NCBI RefSeq assembly: GCF_026342405.1
Contig: NZ_JAPEMU010000001.1
Span: 1,364,001-1,428,000 of the forward strand
DNA: 64,000 nucleotides
Direction: 5' to 3'
DNA from: Kitasatospora sp. NBC_00240
Lineage (GTDB): Bacteria > Actinomycetota > Actinomycetes > Streptomycetales > Streptomycetaceae
The translations under genes and the position numbers were made by a program. The notes beneath the pieces are model-generated. The model made no database searches, had not been told where the DNA came from, and saw only the letters and a list, made by a program, of their open reading frames with translations. The first letter of the stretch is position 1. Each line of letters opens with the position of its first letter. Positions 8,671 to 15,765 of the stretch are shown here, piece by piece.

Positions 8671-9387
8671 GTCCGGATCACGATTGCGGTGGCCGCCGAC
8701 ATCACCGTCGACTACTGGTACACCTACGGCCTGACCCCCCCCAGCAGCTCGTCACCGCCGGCCACCGGGTGCAGAACGGCTCGTGGACCCCGACCTACTA
8801 CGTGCTCGGCGGAGCGAAGCCCGACACGGCCTACATGTACCAGACCGAGAACCAGATCGCGGGCGGCATCATGGACCCGCTGCGCGCCCTGGCCCCAGCA
8901 GACCTGGGGATCCCCCAAGCCGGTCTCGACGTTCAGCGCCTTCCAAACGGTCATCGCCGCGATCGGACACGCCCCCGGCTGGCCCGCCGACGTGGCCGGC
9001 GGCGATCTGGCCCTGAACCGGCCGACCACCGCGTCCTCCACGGAGACCGCCGACTTCCCCGCCAGCAACGCCACCGACGGCAGCTACGGCAGGCGCTGGT
9101 CCAGCCAGTACGCCGACCCGCAGTGGCTGCAGGTCGACCTCGGCGCCACGACCGGCATCGGCGAGGTGAAGCTGACCTGGGAGAACGCCTACGCCAAGGC
9201 CTACCAGATCCAGACCTCCAACGACGGGGCCACCTGGACCACCATCTACTCCACCACCACCGGCACCGGCGGCGTCAACGACCTGACCGGGCTCAGCGGC
9301 TCGGGCCGGTACATCCGGATGAACGCGACCCAGCGCGCCACCACCTACGGCTACTCCCTGTGGGAGTTCGAGGTCCACGGCGCGTAG
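8671..9387 (+). pseudogene. 3' remnant of a GH20 beta-hexosaminidase with CBM32 domain
   Basis: The remnant begins in mid-domain (ITVDYWYTYG), shifts frame at a run of eight C (8735-8742), continues as QQLVTAGHRVQNGSWTPTYY and KPDTAYMYQTENQ, then shifts back at CCCC (8893-8896) to give QQTWGSPKPVSTFSAFQTVI. These segments match the C-terminal part of GH20 beta-N-acetylhexosaminidases. From about 9000 the frame is intact and encodes an F5/8 type C (CBM32) domain: ALNRPTTASSTETADFPASN, NATDGSY, WLQVDLGA, GRYIRMNAT, YSLWEFEVHG. The N-terminal half of the enzyme and its start are missing. The two shifts are compensating and both lie in C runs, so sequencing error is possible for them, but not for the missing front. 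Confidence 0.75.
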
Positions 9388-10419
9388 CACCCGGCACCGC
9401 TGATCCACTGTGCCCGGCCCGGCCCTTCCTCGAACGGCGGTCGCCACGACCGACCTTCCGGGGAGGGCTCCGGCGCGCCCGGCCCTGCCCAGCGGGCCCT
9501 GCGCAGCGGGGGAAGGCCATGCGGGGCGCCTCCGACGGCATTCTCGCCGAGGAGCCGTGCAGGACCAGCGGAATTCTCACGGTGTCGCGCGGCCGCTGAC
9601 CAGGGCGCGCCCGGTCCGGACCGGGCGCGCACCGGGGGCGTGGGCACCGTCCTTGCCGCCGACCTCCCCCGCCTCGGCGCCAGGGTGCTCCCCTCACGCC
9701 ACCGGTCTGCTGATGCCGGGTCCCACCCGCGCGGGAAGATCGCAGACGTCAGTCATCGGCGGCGAGTTTACACAGAAGCAAACATGTTCTAACACCACAG
9801 GCCCTCTGGCGACACTCTCGCAACATCGTCGCCGACGCGCGGATCCGCAGGCCGGGAAGCGTTCACGACTCTCCGAGGCGGCGCAGCGGGGGCCGCCTCG
9901 CCCGCCTCTCCACAAAAGCGGGCGAGGCCGCAGAGGCGCTGGCCGACGACTCCCGCCATGCTCAACAGGCCTGCCAGGAAAGGCCTGCCGCACGATCCGA
10001 ACGCGCCGGGGCGGGGCCCCCGCGGCCTGCGATCCACATCACGGGGTCGTCTCAAGTCGAGGCAGATCACCGAAAGCTCTTGACGGCGAGGTGAACAGGA
10101 CGTTTCCTGTAACGCACCAGTTCGATCCTGGTGATTTAGAAGCGATTCTGTCGCTTCTTGTTGGAACTGCAGCGCAGTCGACGGACGAGCGCAGTCAGTC
10201 CCGACAAGACGCCCGCTGGCGACCCACCTGCGGGCAGCTGTCCACCACACGAAGGTCCGCCGGCACCACACGGCCCTCCTCCGGACCCGGCCCGGCTCTC
10301 CCGACCCCTGCAGGGCTTCTCCTCCACCGGCAGCGAACCCCAAGTCGCTGCCTCTGGAAGCCGCAGCCGCCCGACAGAGCACAACCCCACCCCCCACCCA
10401 CAGCACCCCTAGGACCCCC
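9388..10419. other. Gene-free 1-kb region ahead of the alpha-galactosidase
   Basis: No convincing coding sequence on either strand. It is locally richer in A/T than its neighbours at 9765-9800 and 10070-10170. The first stretch has TTTACA (9767-9772), 17 bases, TAACAC (9790-9795) with the palindrome AACATGTT (9781-9788) between them, a possible regulated promoter. The second holds three adjacent hairpins described separately. Confidence 0.5.
10095..10158 (+). other. Cluster of three hairpins, one with tRNA T-arm geometry
   Basis: ACAGGA-CGTT-TCCTGT (10095-10110), then five bases, then CACCAG-TTCGATC-CTGGTG (10115-10133), then AGAAGCGA-TTCTG-TCGCTTCT (10138-10158) followed by TGTT. The middle one has the seven-base TTCGATC loop typical of a tRNA T-arm, and the five-base spacing after the first hairpin equals a tRNA variable loop. 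No matching acceptor stem is visible 5', so this is at most a tRNA fragment; the last hairpin could be a terminator or leader structure. Confidence 0.45.
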
Positions 10420-12147
10420 ATGTCCACCATGAATTCCCCCACCTCCTCGTCCCGTTCCCGCAGGTCGGTGGCGCTGCTGGCCACCGCCCTGGTGCTGGCC
10501 GCCGGCCCGCTCACGACAATCGGCGCCCAGCCCGCGTCCGCCCTGGACAACGGCGTGGCCACCACCCCGCCGATGGGCTGGAACACCTGGAACTCGTTCG
10601 GCTGCTCCATCAACGAGCAGCTGATTCGCACCTCCGCCGACCTCCTGGTCAGCTCCGGCATGAAGGACGCGGGCTACGACACCGTCATCGTCGACGACTG
10701 CTGGTTCGACCCCCAGCGTGACGCCCAGGGCAACATCCACGGGGATCCCGTGCGCTTCCCCGGCGGGATGAAGGCCCTCGGCGACTACATCCACTCCAAG
10801 GGCCTGAAGTTCGGCATCTACGAGGTGCCCACCGACCTGACCTGCGCCCAGCGCCTCGGCAACTACCCGGGGGCGACCGGCAGCCAGGGGCACGAGCAGC
10901 AGGACGCGGACAGCTTCGCCGCCTGGGGTGTCGACTACCTCAAGTACGACTGGTGCTCCCAGGTCGGTACCCTCGACGAGCAGGTCGCCGCCTTCAGCAC
11001 GATGCGCAACGCGCTGCACAACACCGGCCGCCCCATCGTGTACAGCATCAACCCCAACAGCTACCACGCGGACAAGACCGGAGCCACCTACGACTGGTCC
11101 GCCGTCGCCAACATGTGGCGGACCACCGAGGACATCAGCGCGACCTGGGACAAGCACAAGACGGCCAACTCCTGGTCCATGGGCGTCATGGACATCGTCC
11201 ACATCAACGGCCGCCTCGGACGCCAGGCCGGCCCGGGCCACTGGAACGACCCGGACATGATGGAGGTCGGCGTCGGCAGCATGAGCGAGACCGAGTACCG
11301 CTCGCACTTCAGCCTCTGGGCCCAGATGGCCTCACCCCTCGTCGCGGGCAACGTACTCACCACCATGACGTCGGCCGTCAAGGGCGTCCTCACCAACCAC
11401 GACGTGATCGCCGTCGACCAGGACAGCCTCGGACGTCAGGCCCGCATCGTCGCCGACTCCGACACCGAACTGGTGACCGTCCGTGAACTGGCGAACGGCG
11501 ACCGGTCGGTGACCCTCACCAACTCCGGCGAGAGCGCCGCCACGGTGTCCACCACCGTCGCCGAGCTCGGCATCGCCGGGGCCCCCTCCTACACCGTCAA
11601 GAACCTGTGGACCGGGGCCTCCAGCAGCACGACCGGCGCCCTCTCCGCCGCCCTGGCCCCCCACGAGAGCGCCATGTACCGCATCACCCCCGACGGCACG
11701 ATCAGCACCACCCAGGCACCCCCCGCAAACGCCACCTACGAGATCGACTCCGCCACCACTCCCGGACAGGTGATCGACGACCCCAACAACTCCACCAGCA
11801 ACAACACCCAGCTGATCACCTGGGACCGCAAGAACGGCAACAACCAGCGCTGGATCCTCACCGCCAACGCCGACGGCAGCTACGCCGTGAAGAACAAGGT
11901 CTCCGGCAAGTGCCTGGACATCCGCGGCGGCTCCCCGGACGCCGGCGCGGCCGTCATCCAGTACTCCTGCGACTCGGCCAAGCCCAACCAGAAGTTCGCC
12001 CTCACGCCGGCCGGCAACAACGGGTACCAGCTCGTCGCCCGGAGCAGCGGCCTCGCCGTCACCCCGAGCGGCAGCGTCAAGGGCTCCGTCCTCACCCAGC
12101 AGCCCGTCGCCACCGGGCAGGCCTGGACCCTCGTCCGGACCAACTGA
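10420..12147 (+). CDS. Secreted GH27 alpha-galactosidase with ricin-type lectin domain
   Basis: A 575-residue exported enzyme. The signal peptide (RSRRSVALLATALVLAAG core) is cut near ASA|LDNG. The GH27 barrel begins with TPPMGWNTWNSFGC; the nucleophile Asp is in VDYLKYDWC and the acid/base Asp in HWNDPDMMEVG. DDCW and KFGIYEVPT bind the galactose in this family. A beta-sandwich follows the barrel (about 390-440), then a ricin B trefoil (about 445-575) with SGKCLDIRGG. It releases terminal alpha-galactose from galactomannan or arabinogalactan. ATG at 10420 has AGGA only five bases upstream, so the in-frame ATG at 10429 is an alternative start. Confidence 0.92.
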   Translation: MSTMNSPTSSSRSRRSVALLATALVLAAGPLTTIGAQPASALDNGVATTPPMGWNTWNSFGCSINEQLIRTSADLLVSSGMKDAGYDTVIVDDCWFDPQRDAQGNIHGDPVRFPGGMKALGDYIHSKGLKFGIYEVPTDLTCAQRLGNYPGATGSQGHEQQDADSFAAWGVDYLKYDWCSQVGTLDEQVAAFSTMRNALHNTGRPIVYSINPNSYHADKTGATYDWSAVANMWRTTEDISATWDKHKTANSWSMGVMDIVHINGRLGRQAGPGHWNDPDMMEVGVGSMSETEYRSHFSLWAQMASPLVAGNVLTTMTSAVKGVLTNHDVIAVDQDSLGRQARIVADSDTELVTVRELANGDRSVTLTNSGESAATVSTTVAELGIAGAPSYTVKNLWTGASSSTTGALSAALAPHESAMYRITPDGTISTTQAPPANATYEIDSATTPGQVIDDPNNSTSNNTQLITWDRKNGNNQRWILTANADGSYAVKNKVSGKCLDIRGGSPDAGAAVIQYSCDSAKPNQKFALTPAGNNGYQLVARSSGLAVTPSGSVKGSVLTQQPVATGQAWTLVRTN

Positions 12148-12155
12148 CCTCGTCG

Positions 12156-12193
12156 GGCAGCCCGGCCCCGTCCTTCGACGGGGCCGGGCTGCC
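12156..12193. terminator. Strong hairpin terminator between convergent genes
   Basis: A perfect 17-bp stem (arms 12156-12172 and 12177-12193, core CAGCCCGGCCCCGTC) closed by a CTTC loop, nine bases after the alpha-galactosidase stop. It can serve both that gene and the convergent small gene ending at 12299. Confidence 0.93.
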
Positions 12194-12298
12194 TCCGGCG
12201 TGGTGGCGCGGTGCGCAGACGCGCGCGCCGAAGTGGCCGGACCGGTCGAGGACGGTCCGGCTCACCTTGCGGACGGCCGGGACACCCGGACGCCCGGG

Positions 12299-12520
12299 TC
12301 AGAGTTTGAACATCGCGGTGTACGGCTGGAGGATGCGTTCCTGGCGGGATCCGAAGTCGACGAGTACCGCGATGTCCTCCTCGACCCCGATGGCCGTGCC
12401 GAGGCCGTACCTGTCGTGGGTGACGCGGTCGCCGACGGCGAAGTACTTGCGCGGAGCTTCGATCCGGGCCTTGAAGGGGCTCGTAGGCAGGGGGCGGCGG
12501 AGTGCTGCGGATTTCGTCAT
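12299..12520 (-). CDS. Small CarD/UvrD-C-like barrel protein
   Basis: A 73-residue basic protein of a family widely conserved in streptomycetes: an N-terminal segment ([20 protein letters not shown]) then [20 protein letters not shown] and [18 protein letters not shown]. The second part resembles the small SH3-like barrel at the C-terminus of UvrD/Rep helicases and in CarD-type RNA polymerase binders (VTH..YGLGTV...V.FG). Role unknown; a nucleic-acid or polymerase contact is plausible. Convergent with the alpha-galactosidase. Confidence 0.75.
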   Translation of the reverse strand: MTKSAALRRPLPTSPFKARIEAPRKYFAVGDRVTHDRYGLGTAIGVEEDIAVLVDFGSRQERILQPYTAMFKL

Positions 12521-12752
12521 CCTCGCCAGTATGCGCCAGAAAGCACGAGCGTGGCCGCTTCAGTCGCATCACCATAGAATTCGGGCGGGACCGGGAGCCA
12601 CGGGCGCCGACCCCTTCATGGTGCCGCCCTCCCCGGGGCAGCCGGCACCTACGGAGCGTACGGCTAGGCCATCAACATGCCGACTCCCAAGGTGACTTGA
12701 GAATCACGATGGCCGCGGGCGGGGCCCAGCGGGAGGCTCCCGCCGAACCGGG

Positions 12753-12793
12753 GGTGAAATTCTTCACCACGGTGGGCCCGAGACTGCTAGAGT
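12753..12793 (+). promoter_or_regulatory. Probable cold-shock gene promoter
   Basis: TAGAGT at 12788-12793 is a good -10 hexamer. Upstream is the palindrome GGTGAA-ATTC-TTCACC (12753-12768), whose right half could serve as a poor -35 (spacer about 19) or be a regulator site. It predicts a leader of about 155 bases before the cold-shock start codon. Confidence 0.5.
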
Positions 12794-12830
12794 CTTCACA
12801 AGTTGCAGTAGTGGTTCCCATGAACTTGTG

Positions 12831-12866
12831 TGCGCCTGCTGATGTATCGCAGGCGCATTTTTGTTT
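12831..12866 (+). promoter_or_regulatory. Intrinsic terminator-like hairpin in the cold-shock leader
   Basis: TGCGCCTGC (12831-12839), a nine-base loop, GCAGGCGCA (12849-12857), then TTTTTGTTT. A U-tract hairpin is unusual in this genome and lies inside the untranslated leader, so it probably acts as a transcription attenuator or a temperature-sensitive RNA element ahead of the cold-shock gene. Confidence 0.6.
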
Positions 12867-12954
12867 CCCGGTTTTCCCTGGGTGGGTGCTCATCGCGGCG
12901 ACTCGAAGGCCGCGTGGTGCGGGCTTCGGACAGCCCCTTGAAGGAGATTTTTTT

Positions 12955-13158
12955 ATGGCTAATGGCACCGTGAAGTGGTTCAACGCGGAAAAGGGCTTCG
13001 GCTTCATCGAGCAGGAGGGTGGCGGTCCTGACGTGTTCGCCCACTACTCGAACATCAACGCCAACGGCTTCCGTGAGCTGCTCGAGGGCCAGAAGGTCGA
13101 GTTCGACGTCACGCAGGGCCAGAAGGGCCCGCAGGCCGAGAACATTCGTCCGCTGTAG
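12955..13158 (+). CDS. Cold shock protein (CspA family)
   Basis: A 67-residue single cold-shock domain. RNP1 is GFGFI (in [11 protein letters not shown]) and RNP2 is DVFAHYS; the N-terminal TVKWFN is canonical. It binds single-stranded RNA/DNA and melts mRNA secondary structure. The start ATG has AAGGAG eight bases upstream. It is expressed from a long leader with an attenuator-like hairpin, and a DEAD-box RNA helicase follows in the same direction, a natural functional partner. Confidence 0.97.
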   Translation: MANGTVKWFNAEKGFGFIEQEGGGPDVFAHYSNINANGFRELLEGQKVEFDVTQGQKGPQAENIRPL

Positions 13159-13186
13159 TTTTTCTGCCAAGGCACCCGCCTGGTAG

Positions 13187-13228
13187 CGAGGGGCCCGCAC
13201 CGCGTACATGCCCGGTGCGGGCCCCTCG
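13187..13228. terminator. Terminator after the cold-shock gene
   Basis: A perfect 16-bp stem (13187-13202 and 13213-13228, core GAGGGGCCCGCACCG) with a ten-base loop, 28 bases after the stop. The 300 bases from here to the helicase hold no gene and are probably its promoter and leader. Confidence 0.92.
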
Positions 13229-13526
13229 GCTTTGCGCAACGACGCATCCCCCGGCCGTCGAGGCCCCCTGGCTCCGCCACCGGCGGCCGTCCCCACGCGA
13301 GACGCACAGCGCCGCGTTCGGATCGGCGCCCTGCCGTGACATCGCACGGTTCGAGGTTCTCCGCTCCCGCTCTGCGCGGTGAGCGCCGGCCCGAAGGTGA
13401 GCCGCACGGTTCCACCGTCCACGCTCCGCCCGTCGTACTTCCGGCCCGTTCCCTTGCGGTCTCCGCCCGGCGCCCCGCGCCGCGGAGCCTTCCTCGTGAC
13501 GTGCCGCCCTGAGGAAGGCTTCCCGC

Positions 13527-15080
13527 ATGAATCGCTCCAGTCGCTCCTCGTACCAGAACGCCAACTCCCGCTCCGGTGCCAACACCCACGGCTCCCGCTC
13601 CGGGGGAGGCACGGGCTCCGGCTCCCGCTCCGGTGGCGGCTCCTTCTACGGCGACCGGCCGGCCGGCGGCCGGTACTCCGGGGGCCGCGGTGGCCGTCAG
13701 GGATCGGCCCCGCAGGGGGAGTTCGCGATGCCGGTGAGCACCACCCCGGCGCTGCCGGCCGTCGAGTCCTTCGACGAGCTGGACATGCCGAAGGCGCTGC
13801 TCTCGACGCTGACCCGCCAGGGCGTCACCGCGCCGTTCCCGATCCAGGCCGCGACGCTGCCGAACTCGCTGGCCGGCCGTGACGTCCTCGGACGCGGCCG
13901 GACCGGCTCCGGCAAGACCATCGCGTTCGGCCTCGCCGTGCTGGCCCGCACCGCCGGGCGCAAGGCCGAGCCGCGCCGCCCGCTGGCGCTGGTGCTGGTC
14001 CCCACCCGCGAGCTGGCGCAGCAGGTCACCGAGGCCCTCACCCCCTACGCCCACGCGGTCCGCCTGCGGATGGCGACGGTGGTGGGCGGGATGTCGATCG
14101 GCCGCCAGGCCCAGGCGCTGAACCGCGGGGCGGAGGTCGTGGTCGCCACCCCCGGCCGGCTCAAGGACCTGATCCAGCGCGGCGACTGCCAGCTGGACGG
14201 GGTCGGCGTCACGGTGCTGGACGAGGCCGACCAGATGGCCGACATGGGCTTCCTGCCGCAGGTCACCGAGCTGCTGGAGCAGGTCGAGCAGGACGGGCAG
14301 ACGATGCTCTTCTCCGCCACCCTGGACCGCAACGTCGACCGCCTGGTGCGGCGCTTCCTCAAGGACCCGGTCACGCACTCGGTGGACCCGTCCGCGGGGG
14401 CGGTCAGCACCATGGAGCACCACGTGCTGCACGTGCAGAACTTCGACAAGAACGCCACCATCGCCCACATCGCGTCCCGGGACGGCGGGGTGATCATGTT
14501 CATCGACACCAAGCACGGCGCGGACCGCCTGGTGGAGGACCTGCTGGCGAACGGGGTGAAGGCCGCGGCCCTGCACGGCGGCAAGTCCCAGCCGCAGCGC
14601 ACCCGGACCCTGGAGCAGTTCCGCACCGGCCAGGTCACCGCGCTGATCGCGACCAACGTCGCCGCCCGGGGCATCCACGTCGACGGGCTCGACCTGGTCG
14701 TCAACCTGGACCCGCCGAACGACCACAAGGACTACCTCCACCGGGGCGGGCGCACCGCCCGGGCCGGCGAGTCCGGCACCGTCGTCACCCTGGTGCTGCC
14801 CAACCAGCGCCGCGAGATGGCCCGCATGATGACCACGGCAGCCATCACCCCCGTCACCACCCGGGTCACCGCCGGCGACGAGGAGCTCGCCCGCATCACC
14901 GGCGCCCGGGTGCCCACCGGCATCCCCACCGTGATCGCCCACCCCGTCGTCGAGCGGCCCCGCCGCAGCCCGTCCACCGGCCGCGGCCGCCGCGGCCGCC
15001 CCGCCGGCGCCACAGGCGAGACCCGGGCCACCGCCGGCTCCCGCGGCCGGGCGCCCAGGCGCGTCGCGCTCGCCGCGTAG
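13527..15080 (+). CDS. DEAD-box ATP-dependent RNA helicase
   Basis: A 517-residue helicase. The first 65 residues are a low-complexity Ser/Gly/Arg region (SRSGGGTGSGSRSGGG), probably disordered and RNA-binding. The core shows the Q motif (FDELDMPKALL...PFPIQAAT), Walker A GRTGSGKT, PTRELAQQ, TPGRLKDL, DEAD, SAT, and motif VI HRGGRTARAG. In motif V the sequence is ATNVAARGIHVDGL, with His where Asp is usual. The tail is again Arg/Gly-rich (GRGRRGRPAG). It probably unwinds structured RNA or assists ribosome assembly in the cold, together with the adjacent Csp. GAGGAAG precedes the ATG. Confidence 0.95.
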   Translation: MNRSSRSSYQNANSRSGANTHGSRSGGGTGSGSRSGGGSFYGDRPAGGRYSGGRGGRQGSAPQGEFAMPVSTTPALPAVESFDELDMPKALLSTLTRQGVTAPFPIQAATLPNSLAGRDVLGRGRTGSGKTIAFGLAVLARTAGRKAEPRRPLALVLVPTRELAQQVTEALTPYAHAVRLRMATVVGGMSIGRQAQALNRGAEVVVATPGRLKDLIQRGDCQLDGVGVTVLDEADQMADMGFLPQVTELLEQVEQDGQTMLFSATLDRNVDRLVRRFLKDPVTHSVDPSAGAVSTMEHHVLHVQNFDKNATIAHIASRDGGVIMFIDTKHGADRLVEDLLANGVKAAALHGGKSQPQRTRTLEQFRTGQVTALIATNVAARGIHVDGLDLVVNLDPPNDHKDYLHRGGRTARAGESGTVVTLVLPNQRREMARMMTTAAITPVTTRVTAGDEELARITGARVPTGIPTVIAHPVVERPRRSPSTGRGRRGRPAGATGETRATAGSRGRAPRRVALAA

Positions 15081-15088
15081 CGGACGGT

Positions 15089-15123
15089 GCGTGGGCCCGG
15101 ACCGCCGCGGTCCGGGCCCACGC
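15089..15123. terminator. Terminator after the helicase
   Basis: A perfect 16-bp stem (15089-15104 and 15108-15123, core GTGGGCCCGGACCG) with a three-base loop, immediately after the stop, followed by the 14-base palindrome CCCACCGCGGTGGG at 15126-15139. Confidence 0.92.
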
Positions 15124-15170
15124 GACCCACCGCGGTGGGCGGCCGCGGCGACGGCCCGCCCCGGCGGACA

Positions 15171-15205
15171 CCGCCGGACGCACCACCGCCGGACGCACCA
15201 CCGCC
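15171..15205. repeat. 15-bp tandem repeat before the CBS gene
   Basis: CCGCCGGACGCACCA occurs at 15171-15185 and 15186-15200, with a partial third copy starting at 15201. It lies in the leader of the CBS-domain gene. Confidence 0.75.
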
Positions 15206-15256
15206 AGGCCACGACCACCGCCGGCCCCGGCGGAAGACACGCGAAGGAGTCCGCCC

Positions 15257-15637
15257 ATGACCCTCACCCTCGAACCCCCCATGACCGCGGCCACGGTCGG
15301 CGACCGGATGACCCGCCCCGAGCTGCAGATCAGCGACGACATGATGGTCGACACCGCGATGGACATCCTGCAGAGCTCCGGAGCGGACCACCTGCTGGTC
15401 CGCGACGAGGACGGCCACTGCGCCGGGCTGCTGACCCGCCTGCACCTCGCGCCGTTCCAGGCCAGGTCCTGGTACACCGAGCGCACCCCGATCCGCGACG
15501 TCGTCCTCGACCGCGCCCCGTTCGCCACCCCCGAGATGCCCGCCGGCGAGGCGGCCGCCGCCATGCGTTCCCGCGGCCTGGAGCTGTGGCCGGTGGTGGA
15601 CCACGACGGCCACGTCGTCGGCCTGCTCAGCCTCTGA
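15257..15637 (+). CDS. CBS-domain pair protein
   Basis: A 126-residue protein made of two CBS motifs (VGDRMTRPELQISDDMMVDT...ADHLLVRDEDGHCAGLLT and TPIRDVV...ELWPVVDHDGHVVGLLSL). Tandem CBS modules bind adenine nucleotides and sense energy charge; a stand-alone pair probably regulates a partner protein. GAAGGAG precedes the ATG. Its neighbours (helicase before, LuxR regulators after) do not reveal the partner. Confidence 0.88.
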   Translation: MTLTLEPPMTAATVGDRMTRPELQISDDMMVDTAMDILQSSGADHLLVRDEDGHCAGLLTRLHLAPFQARSWYTERTPIRDVVLDRAPFATPEMPAGEAAAAMRSRGLELWPVVDHDGHVVGLLSL

Positions 15638-15674
15638 CACGGCCACCGACGCACCGGCCAGCACCCCGCGGGGC

Positions 15675-15698
15675 CGGCCGGGCCCGGGCCCGGCCGGT
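15675..15698. terminator. 24-base perfect GC palindrome, probable terminator
   Basis: A perfect self-complementary run of CCGG/GGCCC blocks from 15675 to 15698, 38 bases after the CBS stop and just upstream of the LuxR promoter region. It can fold into a tight hairpin. Confidence 0.65.
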
Positions 15699-15707
15699 GG
15701 GCGGGAT

Positions 15708-15713
15708 AGCATG
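15708..15713 (+). promoter_or_regulatory. Candidate -10 element of the first LuxR gene
   Basis: TAGCAT at 15708-15713, 52 bases before the start codon. The flanking sequence ATAGCATGGAGATCCGTTTC is closely mirrored upstream of the paralogous gene (TAGCGT at 18704-18709, both ahead of a CGCCGG), suggesting the promoter was duplicated with the gene. No clear -35 is seen. Confidence 0.45.
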
Positions 15714-15765
15714 GAGATCCGTTTCGCCGGATGCTGATCCGTCCCCATTCGTCCCCAAGGTTGCC

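Noticed and set aside
6477..8705. 742-codon minus-strand frame over the GH43 gene
   Set aside because: Antisense shadow of a well-supported secreted glycosidase; no start signal or family match.
9410..10432. 340-codon plus-strand frame before the alpha-galactosidase
   Set aside because: Low-complexity Pro/Arg composition, no ribosome-binding site and no domain; the region is better read as gene-free with hairpins.
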